Source: Candidatus Gastranaerophilales bacterium (GTDB taxonomy: Bacteria > Cyanobacteriota > Vampirovibrionia > Gastranaerophilales > Gastranaerophilaceae). Taken from it: DNA of 5,311 bases. A program made the translations under genes and the position numbers. The notes under the pieces are model-generated. The model did no database searches. It was not told the origin of the DNA and saw only the letters and a program-made list of their open reading frames with translations. Shown piece after piece: positions 1 to 5,050 of the stretch (within the stretch, counting starts at the first letter, position 1; every line of letters starts with the position of its first letter). The DNA lies in contig CANROV010000138.1 in NCBI GenBank assembly GCA_947632315.1, positions 1-5,311 of the forward strand, read 5' to 3'.

Positions 1-238
1 CTTCATCATCGGGGAACGAAACGTAACCGCCCAGCAAAAATGCATGGATTAATATTTCCGTTTCGCCTATTTTCTTTTTAAAAAGAGTAGGGCCAACGGG
101 TAAACCGAATCCAAACTTATCAACCCTTATCCCGACAAGTTTTGCCGCTAAAAAATGCCCCGCTTCATGCACCAATATTAATAAACTTATTAATAATATC
201 ATTATTATTGAACTTGAAAGCATATGTAAAAAATTCAT
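1..238 (-). CDS. rseP: M50 site-2 protease (RseP/MmpA-like), N-terminal part, cut by window edge
   Basis: This is the N-terminal 79 codons of an intramembrane zinc metalloprotease; the rest lies beyond position 1. Translating the minus strand from the ATG at 238-236 gives a hydrophobic first helix (about residues 8-23) that runs into HEAGH at residues 24-28. This is the HExxH zinc and catalytic motif, close to its usual position in RseP. An LGGYV stretch near residue 69, followed by SFPDDE, matches the conserved region after the first helix of the family. Members cleave membrane-embedded segments such as anti-sigma factors or leftover signal peptides. The start is supported by a weak AGAG about 9 nt upstream and by the distance to HEAGH; an in-frame Met at residue 6 is an alternative. 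A possible promoter (TTGAAA at 287-282, TAAAAT at 262-257, 19-bp spacer) is weak. The gene diverges from comF. The family call is firm; the substrate is unknown. Confidence 0.93.
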   Translation of the reverse strand, partial: MNFLHMLSSSIIMILLISLLILVHEAGHFLAAKLVGIRVDKFGFGLPVGPTLFKKKIGETEILIHAFLLGGYVSFPDDE

Positions 239-293
239 TTTAAAATCTCTTTTCTAATTTTAATCAAATGTCGCATTATTTTTTCAATCATAA

Positions 294-299
294 TATAAT
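294..299 (+). promoter_or_regulatory. Perfect -10 box (TATAAT) upstream of comF, implying a leaderless mRNA
   Basis: TATAAT lies only 9 bases before the comF ATG at 309. Transcription normally begins about 7 bases after the -10 box, so the mRNA would start at or within about 3 bases of the ATG. No Shine-Dalgarno sequence is present and no other in-frame start exists upstream, because an in-frame TAA sits at 291-293. The -35 region is poor: the best candidate, GTCGCA at 270-275, matches TTGACA at three of six positions. A chance TATAAT is possible in such A/T-rich DNA. Confidence 0.5.
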
Positions 300-308
300 T
301 TTTATTAT

Positions 309-965
309 ATGATAAAGTTTTTTGAAAAACTACTCGGTTTAATATATACCCAACAATGTTATTTTTGCCGTTCAACCAAATATGATACGTTAATCTGTCC
401 GGAATGCCGTAAAAAAATACATTTTATGCCCGAATCTGTTTTTTTGAAGATTAACTCTTGCTGTGTTTACACTGCTGTTTTGTATGATGATATTATAAAA
501 AGACTTATAAAAGGATTAAAATATAATAATAAAAAACAATTAGCAAAACTTCATGCCGAAATTATGTATGAATATTGGCAAAGACTTAATATAAAAGATA
601 ATTTTATAATTCTTCCCGTTCCTATCCATAAATCAAGACTAAAAGAACGGAAATATAATCACATGGATTTAGTTGCCGAGGAATTTAAAAAATATACAAA
701 CTACAACATTTCAAAAAATTTCTTAATAAGAACAAAAGATACAAAAAAACAATACAATTTACATAGAGACGAGAGAATTAAAAACTTAAAAAACGCTTTT
801 GATATTAATGAAAAAAATTTAATTGATAAAGAAGCTAAATTATTAATAATTGATGATATAATTTCAACAGGTGCAACATTAGGGGAAATTATTAAAATTT
901 TAAAAGAAAAAGGTTATACAAATATAACGGCATTTACACTTTCTACGCCCGATATATGGAATTGA
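309..965 (+). CDS. comF: ComF family phosphoribosyltransferase-like protein
   Basis: This 218-residue protein has the full ComF layout. The N-terminal zinc-ribbon cysteines form two CxxC pairs (C17/C20 and C30/C33). Next come a KGLKY segment near residue 70 and a VPIHKSRLKERKYNH stretch (104-118). A Q-x-x-L-x-R-x-x-R pattern (148-156) precedes the PRPP-binding loop IIDDIISTGAT (180-190). In naturally transformable bacteria ComF is a cytosolic protein needed for DNA uptake, probably handling incoming single-stranded DNA. Many non-competent bacteria also carry it, so competence cannot be inferred here; no other com genes are in view. The length is normal for the family. The start lacks a ribosome binding site and follows a TATAAT closely, suggesting leaderless translation. 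The gene stands between the divergent protease gene and the downstream redox operon, 61 bp away, and probably forms its own unit. Confidence 0.93.
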   Translation: MIKFFEKLLGLIYTQQCYFCRSTKYDTLICPECRKKIHFMPESVFLKINSCCVYTAVLYDDIIKRLIKGLKYNNKKQLAKLHAEIMYEYWQRLNIKDNFIILPVPIHKSRLKERKYNHMDLVAEEFKKYTNYNISKNFLIRTKDTKKQYNLHRDERIKNLKNAFDINEKNLIDKEAKLLIIDDIISTGATLGEIIKILKEKGYTNITAFTLSTPDIWN

Positions 966-992
966 CTGAGAGTTACTCTTAAATAGTAAAAT
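962..992 (+). promoter_or_regulatory. Candidate promoter of the redox/tat operon, with a dyad in its spacer
   Basis: TTGACT (962-967, five of six -35 bases) overlaps the comF stop. TAAAAT (987-992, five of six -10 bases) follows after a 19-bp spacer. Within the spacer lies an inverted repeat, AGAGT-T-ACTCT (969-979), which extends to a 6-bp stem with one G-T pair (967-981). The stem has no T-run after it, so it is not a standard terminator. Expected transcription start is near 999, giving a leader of about 28 nt. A long spacer with a dyad inside it is the arrangement used by MerR-type activators, but the arms here are short. The boxes could arise by chance. Confidence 0.35.
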
Positions 993-1026
993 AAAAAATA
1001 AAAAAATAATAAAAAAGGGAGAATAT

Positions 1027-2259
1027 ATGAAACGTCGTGATTTTATTAAAAGTTCATTATTAGCTTTAGGCGGAACAACTTTAATGACAACAGGATGCGG
1101 AAAAGGTAAATTAATTAAAACGCAAGGTCAGGTTATTAAAAGAAGATTTAAAGATATAGATATACCTTTACTTGGTTTCGGCTGTATGAGGCTTCCAATG
1201 AATAATAATGAAATTGATATGGCTGAACTGGATAAAATGGCTGAATATGCCATGGCGCATGGGGCTAATTATTTTGATACCGCTTATATGTATGTTGACG
1301 GTAAATCTGAAAATGCCATAGGCAAAGTCTTAAAAAAATACGACAGAAGTTCATTTATATTAGCTGATAAAAGCCCTATTTATAAAATGAATTCAAGAGA
1401 AGACGTCAGAAAAATATTTGACGAACAAAGAAAAAAATGTCAGGTAGACTATTTTGACTTTTATATGTGCCATAACATTAATGCTAACACCGTAGACCAA
1501 TATAAAAAAGTTAGAATGGTTGAAGAACTGGCAAAACTTAAAGATGAAGGTTTGATTAAATATTTTGGTTTCTCTTTCCACGGTACACCCGAAATATTAC
1601 AAGATGTTGTAAAAGACTATAACTGGGATTTTGCACAACTGCAGGTTAACTACCTTGATTGGGATGTTGTAAAAGCCCACGAACAATATAATATAGTACA
1701 AGCTTTAGGAATACCCGTTACCGTAATGGAACCTTTAAGAGGGGGCGGACTTGTTAATTTAAGCGAAAAAGCCTTGGCAAAATTAAAAGAAAATTACCCG
1801 AATTCCACACCTGCCGAGTTCGGCTTAAGATGGGCGGCAAGCCAAAATAATGTTGTAACCGTGCTTTCAGGCATGAGTAACTTAACTCAAATGAAAGAAA
1901 ATATAGCTACCTTTGAAAACTTTACTCCTATGAGTGAAGAAGAAATAAAAGTTGCCGATGAAATGGCAAAAATTATTCAATCTCAAGGTGAAATAAACTG
2001 TACAGCTTGCAAATACTGCACTGAAGTCTGCCCTAAAGGAATTAATATTCCAGCTATTTTCTCTTTATATAACCAATATAAAGTTACAAAAAGTGCATTT
2101 CACTTAAAAATTTATTATGAAACTCTTAGTGAAAGCGAAAGAGCAAATAACTGTATAAAATGCGGATTATGCAATAAAAACTGTCCTCAAAACCTTCCTA
2201 TTCCTGATTTATTGGCACAAGTTCAAAAAGATTATGAAAAAGCAAAAAGTGAGGCATAA
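1027..2259 (+). CDS. Tat-signal aldo/keto reductase with C-terminal 2[4Fe-4S] ferredoxin domain
   Basis: This 410-residue oxidoreductase belongs to the iron-sulfur aldo/keto reductase group (COG1453-like). The N-terminus MKRRDFIKSS followed by a mild hydrophobic stretch (11-23) is a twin-arginine signal. MTTGC (20-24) fits a relaxed lipobox, so C24 may be lipidated. The reductase barrel spans about 40-300 and keeps the family's catalytic set: D84 in FDTA, Y89, K115 and H149. The SGMSN...EN stretch (281-292) resembles the NADP-binding C-terminal part of the barrel. The tail has two ferredoxin motifs, C325/C328/C331/C335 and C376/C379/C382/C386, each CxxCxxCxxxCP. A strong AAGGGAG (1015-1021), 5 nt before the ATG, fixes the start. 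Its stop overlaps the next start as TAATG, indicating translational coupling with the membrane ferredoxin. Substrate is unknown. Export raises the question of how it keeps or replaces NADP(H); the clusters suggest electron exchange with the neighbouring protein. Confidence 0.9.
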   Translation: MKRRDFIKSSLLALGGTTLMTTGCGKGKLIKTQGQVIKRRFKDIDIPLLGFGCMRLPMNNNEIDMAELDKMAEYAMAHGANYFDTAYMYVDGKSENAIGKVLKKYDRSSFILADKSPIYKMNSREDVRKIFDEQRKKCQVDYFDFYMCHNINANTVDQYKKVRMVEELAKLKDEGLIKYFGFSFHGTPEILQDVVKDYNWDFAQLQVNYLDWDVVKAHEQYNIVQALGIPVTVMEPLRGGGLVNLSEKALAKLKENYPNSTPAEFGLRWAASQNNVVTVLSGMSNLTQMKENIATFENFTPMSEEEIKVADEMAKIIQSQGEINCTACKYCTEVCPKGINIPAIFSLYNQYKVTKSAFHLKIYYETLSESERANNCIKCGLCNKNCPQNLPIPDLLAQVQKDYEKAKSEA

Positions 2260-3533
2260 TGCTGTATAAAATACGTTTTGGAATTGCAATTTTAATATTA
2301 ATAACAGCCATTTTAGGGATAACAGGAATATTCTACCCGCTTGCATTATTTGATATTCAAATTGCACCGTTAATACAAAGAATTATATCTGATTTTACCG
2401 TAATTACACTGGTTATAACCATAATAATGCTGTTATTAACATTATTATTCGGAAGATTTTATTGTTCACTGTTATGCCCATTAGGTACAATCCAAGAGAT
2501 TACGGCACTCTTTAGAGGAGAAGGAAACGAAGAAACAAGAAAAAATCTGCCTGTTAAATATTTCATAACAGCAATAACAATAGGTGTTATGATAGGCGGA
2601 AGCGCATTATTAATCAGATATTTAGAACCTTATACATATTTTGGTTCCGCTTTTACTCTATCAATAATAGGAATAATTGCAATCATAGCCATAATAGTAT
2701 TAACAGTATTCAAAAACAGATATTTTTGCACAAACATTTGCCCCGCAGGATGTATATTGGGACTATTATCAAAACTTTCACTATATAAAATGTATATTGA
2801 TAAAAATGAATGTTTATCATGCGGAATGTGTGAAAGGAACTGTCCTTCAGGCTGTATTGACTCAGGTGAACAATATATTGACAATGAAACATGCGTTAAA
2901 TGTTTAAAATGTAAAGGATTATGCCCTAAAGACGCAATAAAATACGGAATAAAACCGAAAGAAGAAGTAAAATTCAGCCTTAAAAGACGCAGTTTAATAA
3001 TATTAGGAGCTTCACTTGCCGTATTAGCGGGAGCAGTAAAAGCAGGTATTGAAACAGGAAAAATATTAGGAGAAAAAATAAAAAATGTTATTCTGCCCGC
3101 AGGTGCTGATAACGCTCAAAGAATGCTTAATAAATGCTTAAATTGCAATCTTTGCATAAATGCATGCCCGAATAAAATCTTAACAAAATCCAATAAAGAG
3201 TTTGGCGCTGTACATATTGACTACACAAAAGGCGAAAAATACTGTAAATACGATTGCATAGAATGTGCAAAAGTATGTCCTTCAGGTGCAATAAAGAAAA
3301 TTTCACTTGAAGAAAAACAAAAAACAAGAATATCAATGGCAGTAATAAATCCCGAAAAATGCAGTAAAACCGGAGAATGCATAAATATATGCCCAATGCA
3401 TGCAATAACAAAAGAAGGAAATGAACCTGCAAAAATTGACGCTTCAAAATGTATAGGGTGCGGAAGGTGTAAAACTGTTTGTAAATCAAATGCAATAGAA
3501 ATATTTGCAATAAACGACCAGCAAAGAGTATAA
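2259..3533 (+). CDS. NapH-NapG-like fusion: membrane polyferredoxin with internal Tat-like motif
   Basis: This 424-residue membrane iron-sulfur protein has two halves. The first resembles NapH: helices near 7-27, 43-65, 101-119 and 131-151, with CxxxCP motifs after helix 2 (C69/C73) and helix 4 (C157/C161). Two ferredoxin motifs follow (C185/188/191/195 and C212/215/218/222), predicted cytoplasmic. Then LKRRSLIILG (241-250) gives a twin-arginine motif leading into a fifth helix (about 245-262). The rest resembles NapG, with four motifs: C293/296/299/303; C329/333/336/340; a degenerate one with only C368/374/378; and C398/401/404/408. In nitrate reductase systems NapH and NapG are separate proteins that pass electrons from quinol to the periplasm. 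Here one chain could span the membrane. No nap genes are nearby, so nitrate reduction is not implied. The ATG overlaps the preceding stop. Family call is firm; topology and partner are inferred. Confidence 0.88.
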   Translation: MLYKIRFGIAILILITAILGITGIFYPLALFDIQIAPLIQRIISDFTVITLVITIIMLLLTLLFGRFYCSLLCPLGTIQEITALFRGEGNEETRKNLPVKYFITAITIGVMIGGSALLIRYLEPYTYFGSAFTLSIIGIIAIIAIIVLTVFKNRYFCTNICPAGCILGLLSKLSLYKMYIDKNECLSCGMCERNCPSGCIDSGEQYIDNETCVKCLKCKGLCPKDAIKYGIKPKEEVKFSLKRRSLIILGASLAVLAGAVKAGIETGKILGEKIKNVILPAGADNAQRMLNKCLNCNLCINACPNKILTKSNKEFGAVHIDYTKGEKYCKYDCIECAKVCPSGAIKKISLEEKQKTRISMAVINPEKCSKTGECINICPMHAITKEGNEPAKIDASKCIGCGRCKTVCKSNAIEIFAINDQQRV

Positions 3534-3553
3534 TTTTTTTAAAGGAGAAAAAT

Positions 3554-3769
3554 ATGTCGCTTGGTTTTACGGAAATATTAATAATATTATTTGCAATATT
3601 ACTGCTGTTCGGAGGAAAAAGAATTCCTGAATTAGCAAGGTCATTAGGCAGAGCTTCTTACGAATTTAAAAAAGCAAAAGAAGTAATAAAAAAAGAAACG
3701 GATGAAATAAAAGGAGCAATAGAAGAAGCAGGCGAAAAGCCGGAAGAATATGTTCCAAAAGATGTATAA
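3554..3769 (+). CDS. tatA: Twin-arginine translocase subunit TatA
   Basis: This 71-residue protein has the classical TatA layout. A short N-terminal membrane helix (about 5-19) contains a polar E7. It ends in the F19-G20 hinge and is followed by the amphipathic helix beginning KRIPELARSLGRA (22-34). The charged tail is rich in Glu and Lys. TatA oligomers form the passage for folded proteins once TatC has recognised an RR signal. AAAGGAG (3541-3547), 6 nt before the ATG, is the best ribosome binding site in the window and fits a protein needed in excess. It is 20 bp after the membrane ferredoxin gene and 3 bp before tatC. No TatB is visible, so this protein probably serves both roles, as in minimal TatAC systems. 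TatB elsewhere in the genome cannot be excluded. Confidence 0.96.
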   Translation: MSLGFTEILIILFAILLLFGGKRIPELARSLGRASYEFKKAKEVIKKETDEIKGAIEEAGEKPEEYVPKDV

Positions 3770-3772
3770 TTT

Positions 3773-4504
3773 ATGAGCGAAGAGCAGGATGATAAAGATG
3801 AAAGCATAATTTCTCATTTGGAAGCGTTGAGAACAACGCTTTTAAGCTGTGTATATTCAATTGCAATAATTCTGCCCTTTACGTTTTTTCTTGCACCTAA
3901 AGCTTTAAGTTACATTATAAAAATCATACTTAACGGACAAAATATAACTTTAAACTATTTTTCACCCGTCGAAGTATTCATGCTTCAAATAAAAACAGCA
4001 TTCATACTCGCATTAATAATCTGCTTTCCTTATATTGCAAAAAAATTATGGGATTTTATACTGCCTGCATTATATGAGAATGAGAAAAAATTTATAAAAT
4101 CAATAGTAATAATATCTTCAGGTTTGTTTATCGTTGGAGTGCTTTTTTGCCTATATATGATATTACCTTTAATAATAAAATTCGGCATGAGCTTTAAAAC
4201 ACAGAATATAAATCCTATGTTAAACATATCAAATGTAATATCATTATGTTTATGGCTGTCAACGGTATTCGGATTAATGTTTCAAGTTCCGTTAATAACC
4301 TACGGATTAATAAAATCAGATATAATAAGCTATAATCAAATAGCGGATAAAAGACCTTATGTGATAGTAGGATTATTGATACTGGCAGGTATAATGACAC
4401 CGCCTGATATAATAAGCCAGTTAATGCTTGCTGTTCCAACGTATATGCTGTTTGAAGGCGGATTATTATTCTCAAAACTAAAGAAAATAAAACAATTCAA
4501 GTAA
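3773..4504 (+). CDS. tatC: Sec-independent protein translocase TatC
   Basis: This 243-residue, six-helix protein is the Tat signal-peptide receptor. Family hallmarks are present in order: SHLEALR (14-20) in the N-terminal cytoplasmic segment; SPVEVF (64-69) and K74; W93 and PALYENEKK (98-106); FGLMFQVP (166-173); and MTPPDIISQ (208-216), with D212 and E228 near the end. Helices lie roughly at 22-42, 71-88, 108-135, 154-180, 194-207 and 213-231. Q171 stands where E. coli TatC has the buried Glu170; from memory, Gln is a known natural variant there. The gene starts 3 bp after tatA with only a weak AAAGATG upstream, which suggests coupled translation. It ends 15 bp before a convergent gene. The two RR-bearing proteins encoded upstream are its obvious clients, though it may serve the whole cell. 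Confidence 0.96.
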   Translation: MSEEQDDKDESIISHLEALRTTLLSCVYSIAIILPFTFFLAPKALSYIIKIILNGQNITLNYFSPVEVFMLQIKTAFILALIICFPYIAKKLWDFILPALYENEKKFIKSIVIISSGLFIVGVLFCLYMILPLIIKFGMSFKTQNINPMLNISNVISLCLWLSTVFGLMFQVPLITYGLIKSDIISYNQIADKRPYVIVGLLILAGIMTPPDIISQLMLAVPTYMLFEGGLLFSKLKKIKQFK

Positions 4505-4529
4505 TTAACAATTTAAAAATTATTTTTTT
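4502..4529 (+). terminator. Weak A/T-only hairpin plus T-run after tatC
   Basis: The tatC stop is followed by AATTT-AA-AAATT (4510-4521). TAATT (4502-4506) can also pair with AATTA (4518-4522). Seven Ts follow at 4523-4529. The stem has no G-C pair, so an intrinsic terminator is only weakly supported. Its position between convergent genes is right, but such sequence is common in A/T-rich DNA, and the T-run lies inside the end of the convergent gene. Confidence 0.25.
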
Positions 4530-4702
4530 GATTTTGATTTATCTATTTTTTTGTCACTTTTAGTAATAATCAGCTTATCATTTTCCATTGAATATTTAAC
4601 CATATCAACTTCAGGATTAACATCCAAAAAACCTAAAATTGTAGAATTAATGCTTAAAGCCCAACCGTTACCGTTTCGCATTAATTTTCTTTCTACCGCC
4701 AT
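4520..4702 (-). CDS. AbrB/MazE-fold small DNA-binding protein
   Basis: This 60-residue protein resembles the SpoVT/AbrB (MazE-like) swapped-hairpin domain. KLMRNGNGWALSIN (6-19) matches the family's 'K..NG.S..I.I' first strand pair. LGFLDVNPEVDMVKYSME (23-40) covers the helix and the hydrophobic 'l.v.p.d.v.....' segment, and DKLIITKS (42-49) is the last strand. The tail is very lysine-rich (KSDKKIDKSKSKK). Proteins of this fold act as dimeric transcription regulators or as antitoxins. No MazF- or PIN-type toxin is next to it, so an antitoxin role is not supported here. AAAAAGG lies 7 nt upstream of the ATG. The gene begins 12 bp after the XRE gene stop and is probably co-transcribed with it. 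Its DNA target is unknown. Confidence 0.72.
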   Translation of the reverse strand: MAVERKLMRNGNGWALSINSTILGFLDVNPEVDMVKYSMENDKLIITKSDKKIDKSKSKK

Positions 4703-4714
4703 AAAATAACCTTT

Positions 4715-4990
4715 TTATTCATCAATAAACTTAAAATCTTTACCTAGTTTTTCTTCTAAAAGTTTAATTAATTCAGAACATTTAAGTCCCATTGCTTCTG
4801 AAATTAACCACACCGTAGCTAATTTACAATTAGATTTCCCATTTTCTATTGTGCTTAGTCCACCTTTACTAATACCAAAAGAATTAGCAAAATTGTCTAA
4901 AGAATAACCGGTTTTCTTTTCCCTAGTTTCTTTTATTAATTTCCCCAATTCAGAAGCAAATAGTAAAAGTTTTTCATTTTGACATTGCAT
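4715..4990 (-). CDS. XRE-family helix-turn-helix transcription regulator
   Basis: This 91-residue protein is essentially one Cro/CI-type HTH domain with short ends. Helix 1 is around 12-25 (SELGKLIKETREKK), helix 2 around 30-38 (SLDNFANSFG), and the recognition helix is SKGGLSTIENGK (41-52). The family signature 'IENGK' is intact. A Leu/Glu/Lys-rich C-terminal helix (about 72-85) may serve dimerisation. No Shine-Dalgarno sequence is visible upstream of the ATG. A perfect 18-bp palindrome lies 33-50 bp upstream (5023-5040), a natural site for autoregulation. The AbrB-like gene follows after 12 bp on the same strand. Target genes are unknown; a phage origin is possible, but no other phage gene is present. 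Confidence 0.85.
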   Translation of the reverse strand: MQCQNEKLLLFASELGKLIKETREKKTGYSLDNFANSFGISKGGLSTIENGKSNCKLATVWLISEAMGLKCSELIKLLEEKLGKDFKFIDE

Positions 4991-5022
4991 TTAATTATTT
5001 TAGTTGATATTATTATTTATAT

Positions 5023-5040
5023 TGTTCAATATATTGAACA
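5023..5040. promoter_or_regulatory. Perfect 18-bp palindrome, probable operator
   Basis: TGTTCAATATATTGAACA is identical to its reverse complement over all 18 bases. It lies in the 60-bp gap between the two XRE genes. On the minus strand it is followed at once by a TATAAA (5021-5016) that could act as a -10 box, so a protein bound here would cover the promoter of the downstream XRE gene. A T-run is absent on either side, which argues against a terminator. The probable binder is one of the adjacent XRE proteins; this is inferred from position only. Confidence 0.6.
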
Positions 5041-5050
5041 GAAAAGGAGC

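Noticed and set aside
967..981. Hairpin after comF as its terminator
   Set aside because: The 6-bp stem is followed by AAATAG and A-rich sequence, with no T-run on the plus strand.
3127..3510. Open frame of 127 codons on the minus strand, opposite the ferredoxin half of the fusion protein
   Set aside because: It lies fully inside a clear gene. Its Leu/Phe/Tyr/Cys-rich text is what the antisense of A/T-rich Lys/Ile codons yields, and it has no recognisable domain. The smaller minus-strand frames at 1393-1581, 2630-2892, 4030-4227 and 4215-4475 fall for the same reason.
2259..3533. Part of a periplasmic nitrate reductase (nap) operon
   Set aside because: Although the protein resembles NapH and NapG, no napA, napB, napC or napD gene is adjacent, and the partner gene is an aldo/keto reductase.
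4520..4990. XRE and AbrB genes as a toxin-antitoxin pair
   Set aside because: Both proteins have DNA-binding folds only. Neither shows MazF, PIN, RelE or HipA-like features, so there is no toxin candidate in the window.
5023..5040. Palindrome as an intrinsic terminator for the partial XRE gene
   Set aside because: Its stem is A/T-rich with no clear loop, and the minus strand continues with ATATAAATAATAAT rather than a T-run. An operator explains it better.
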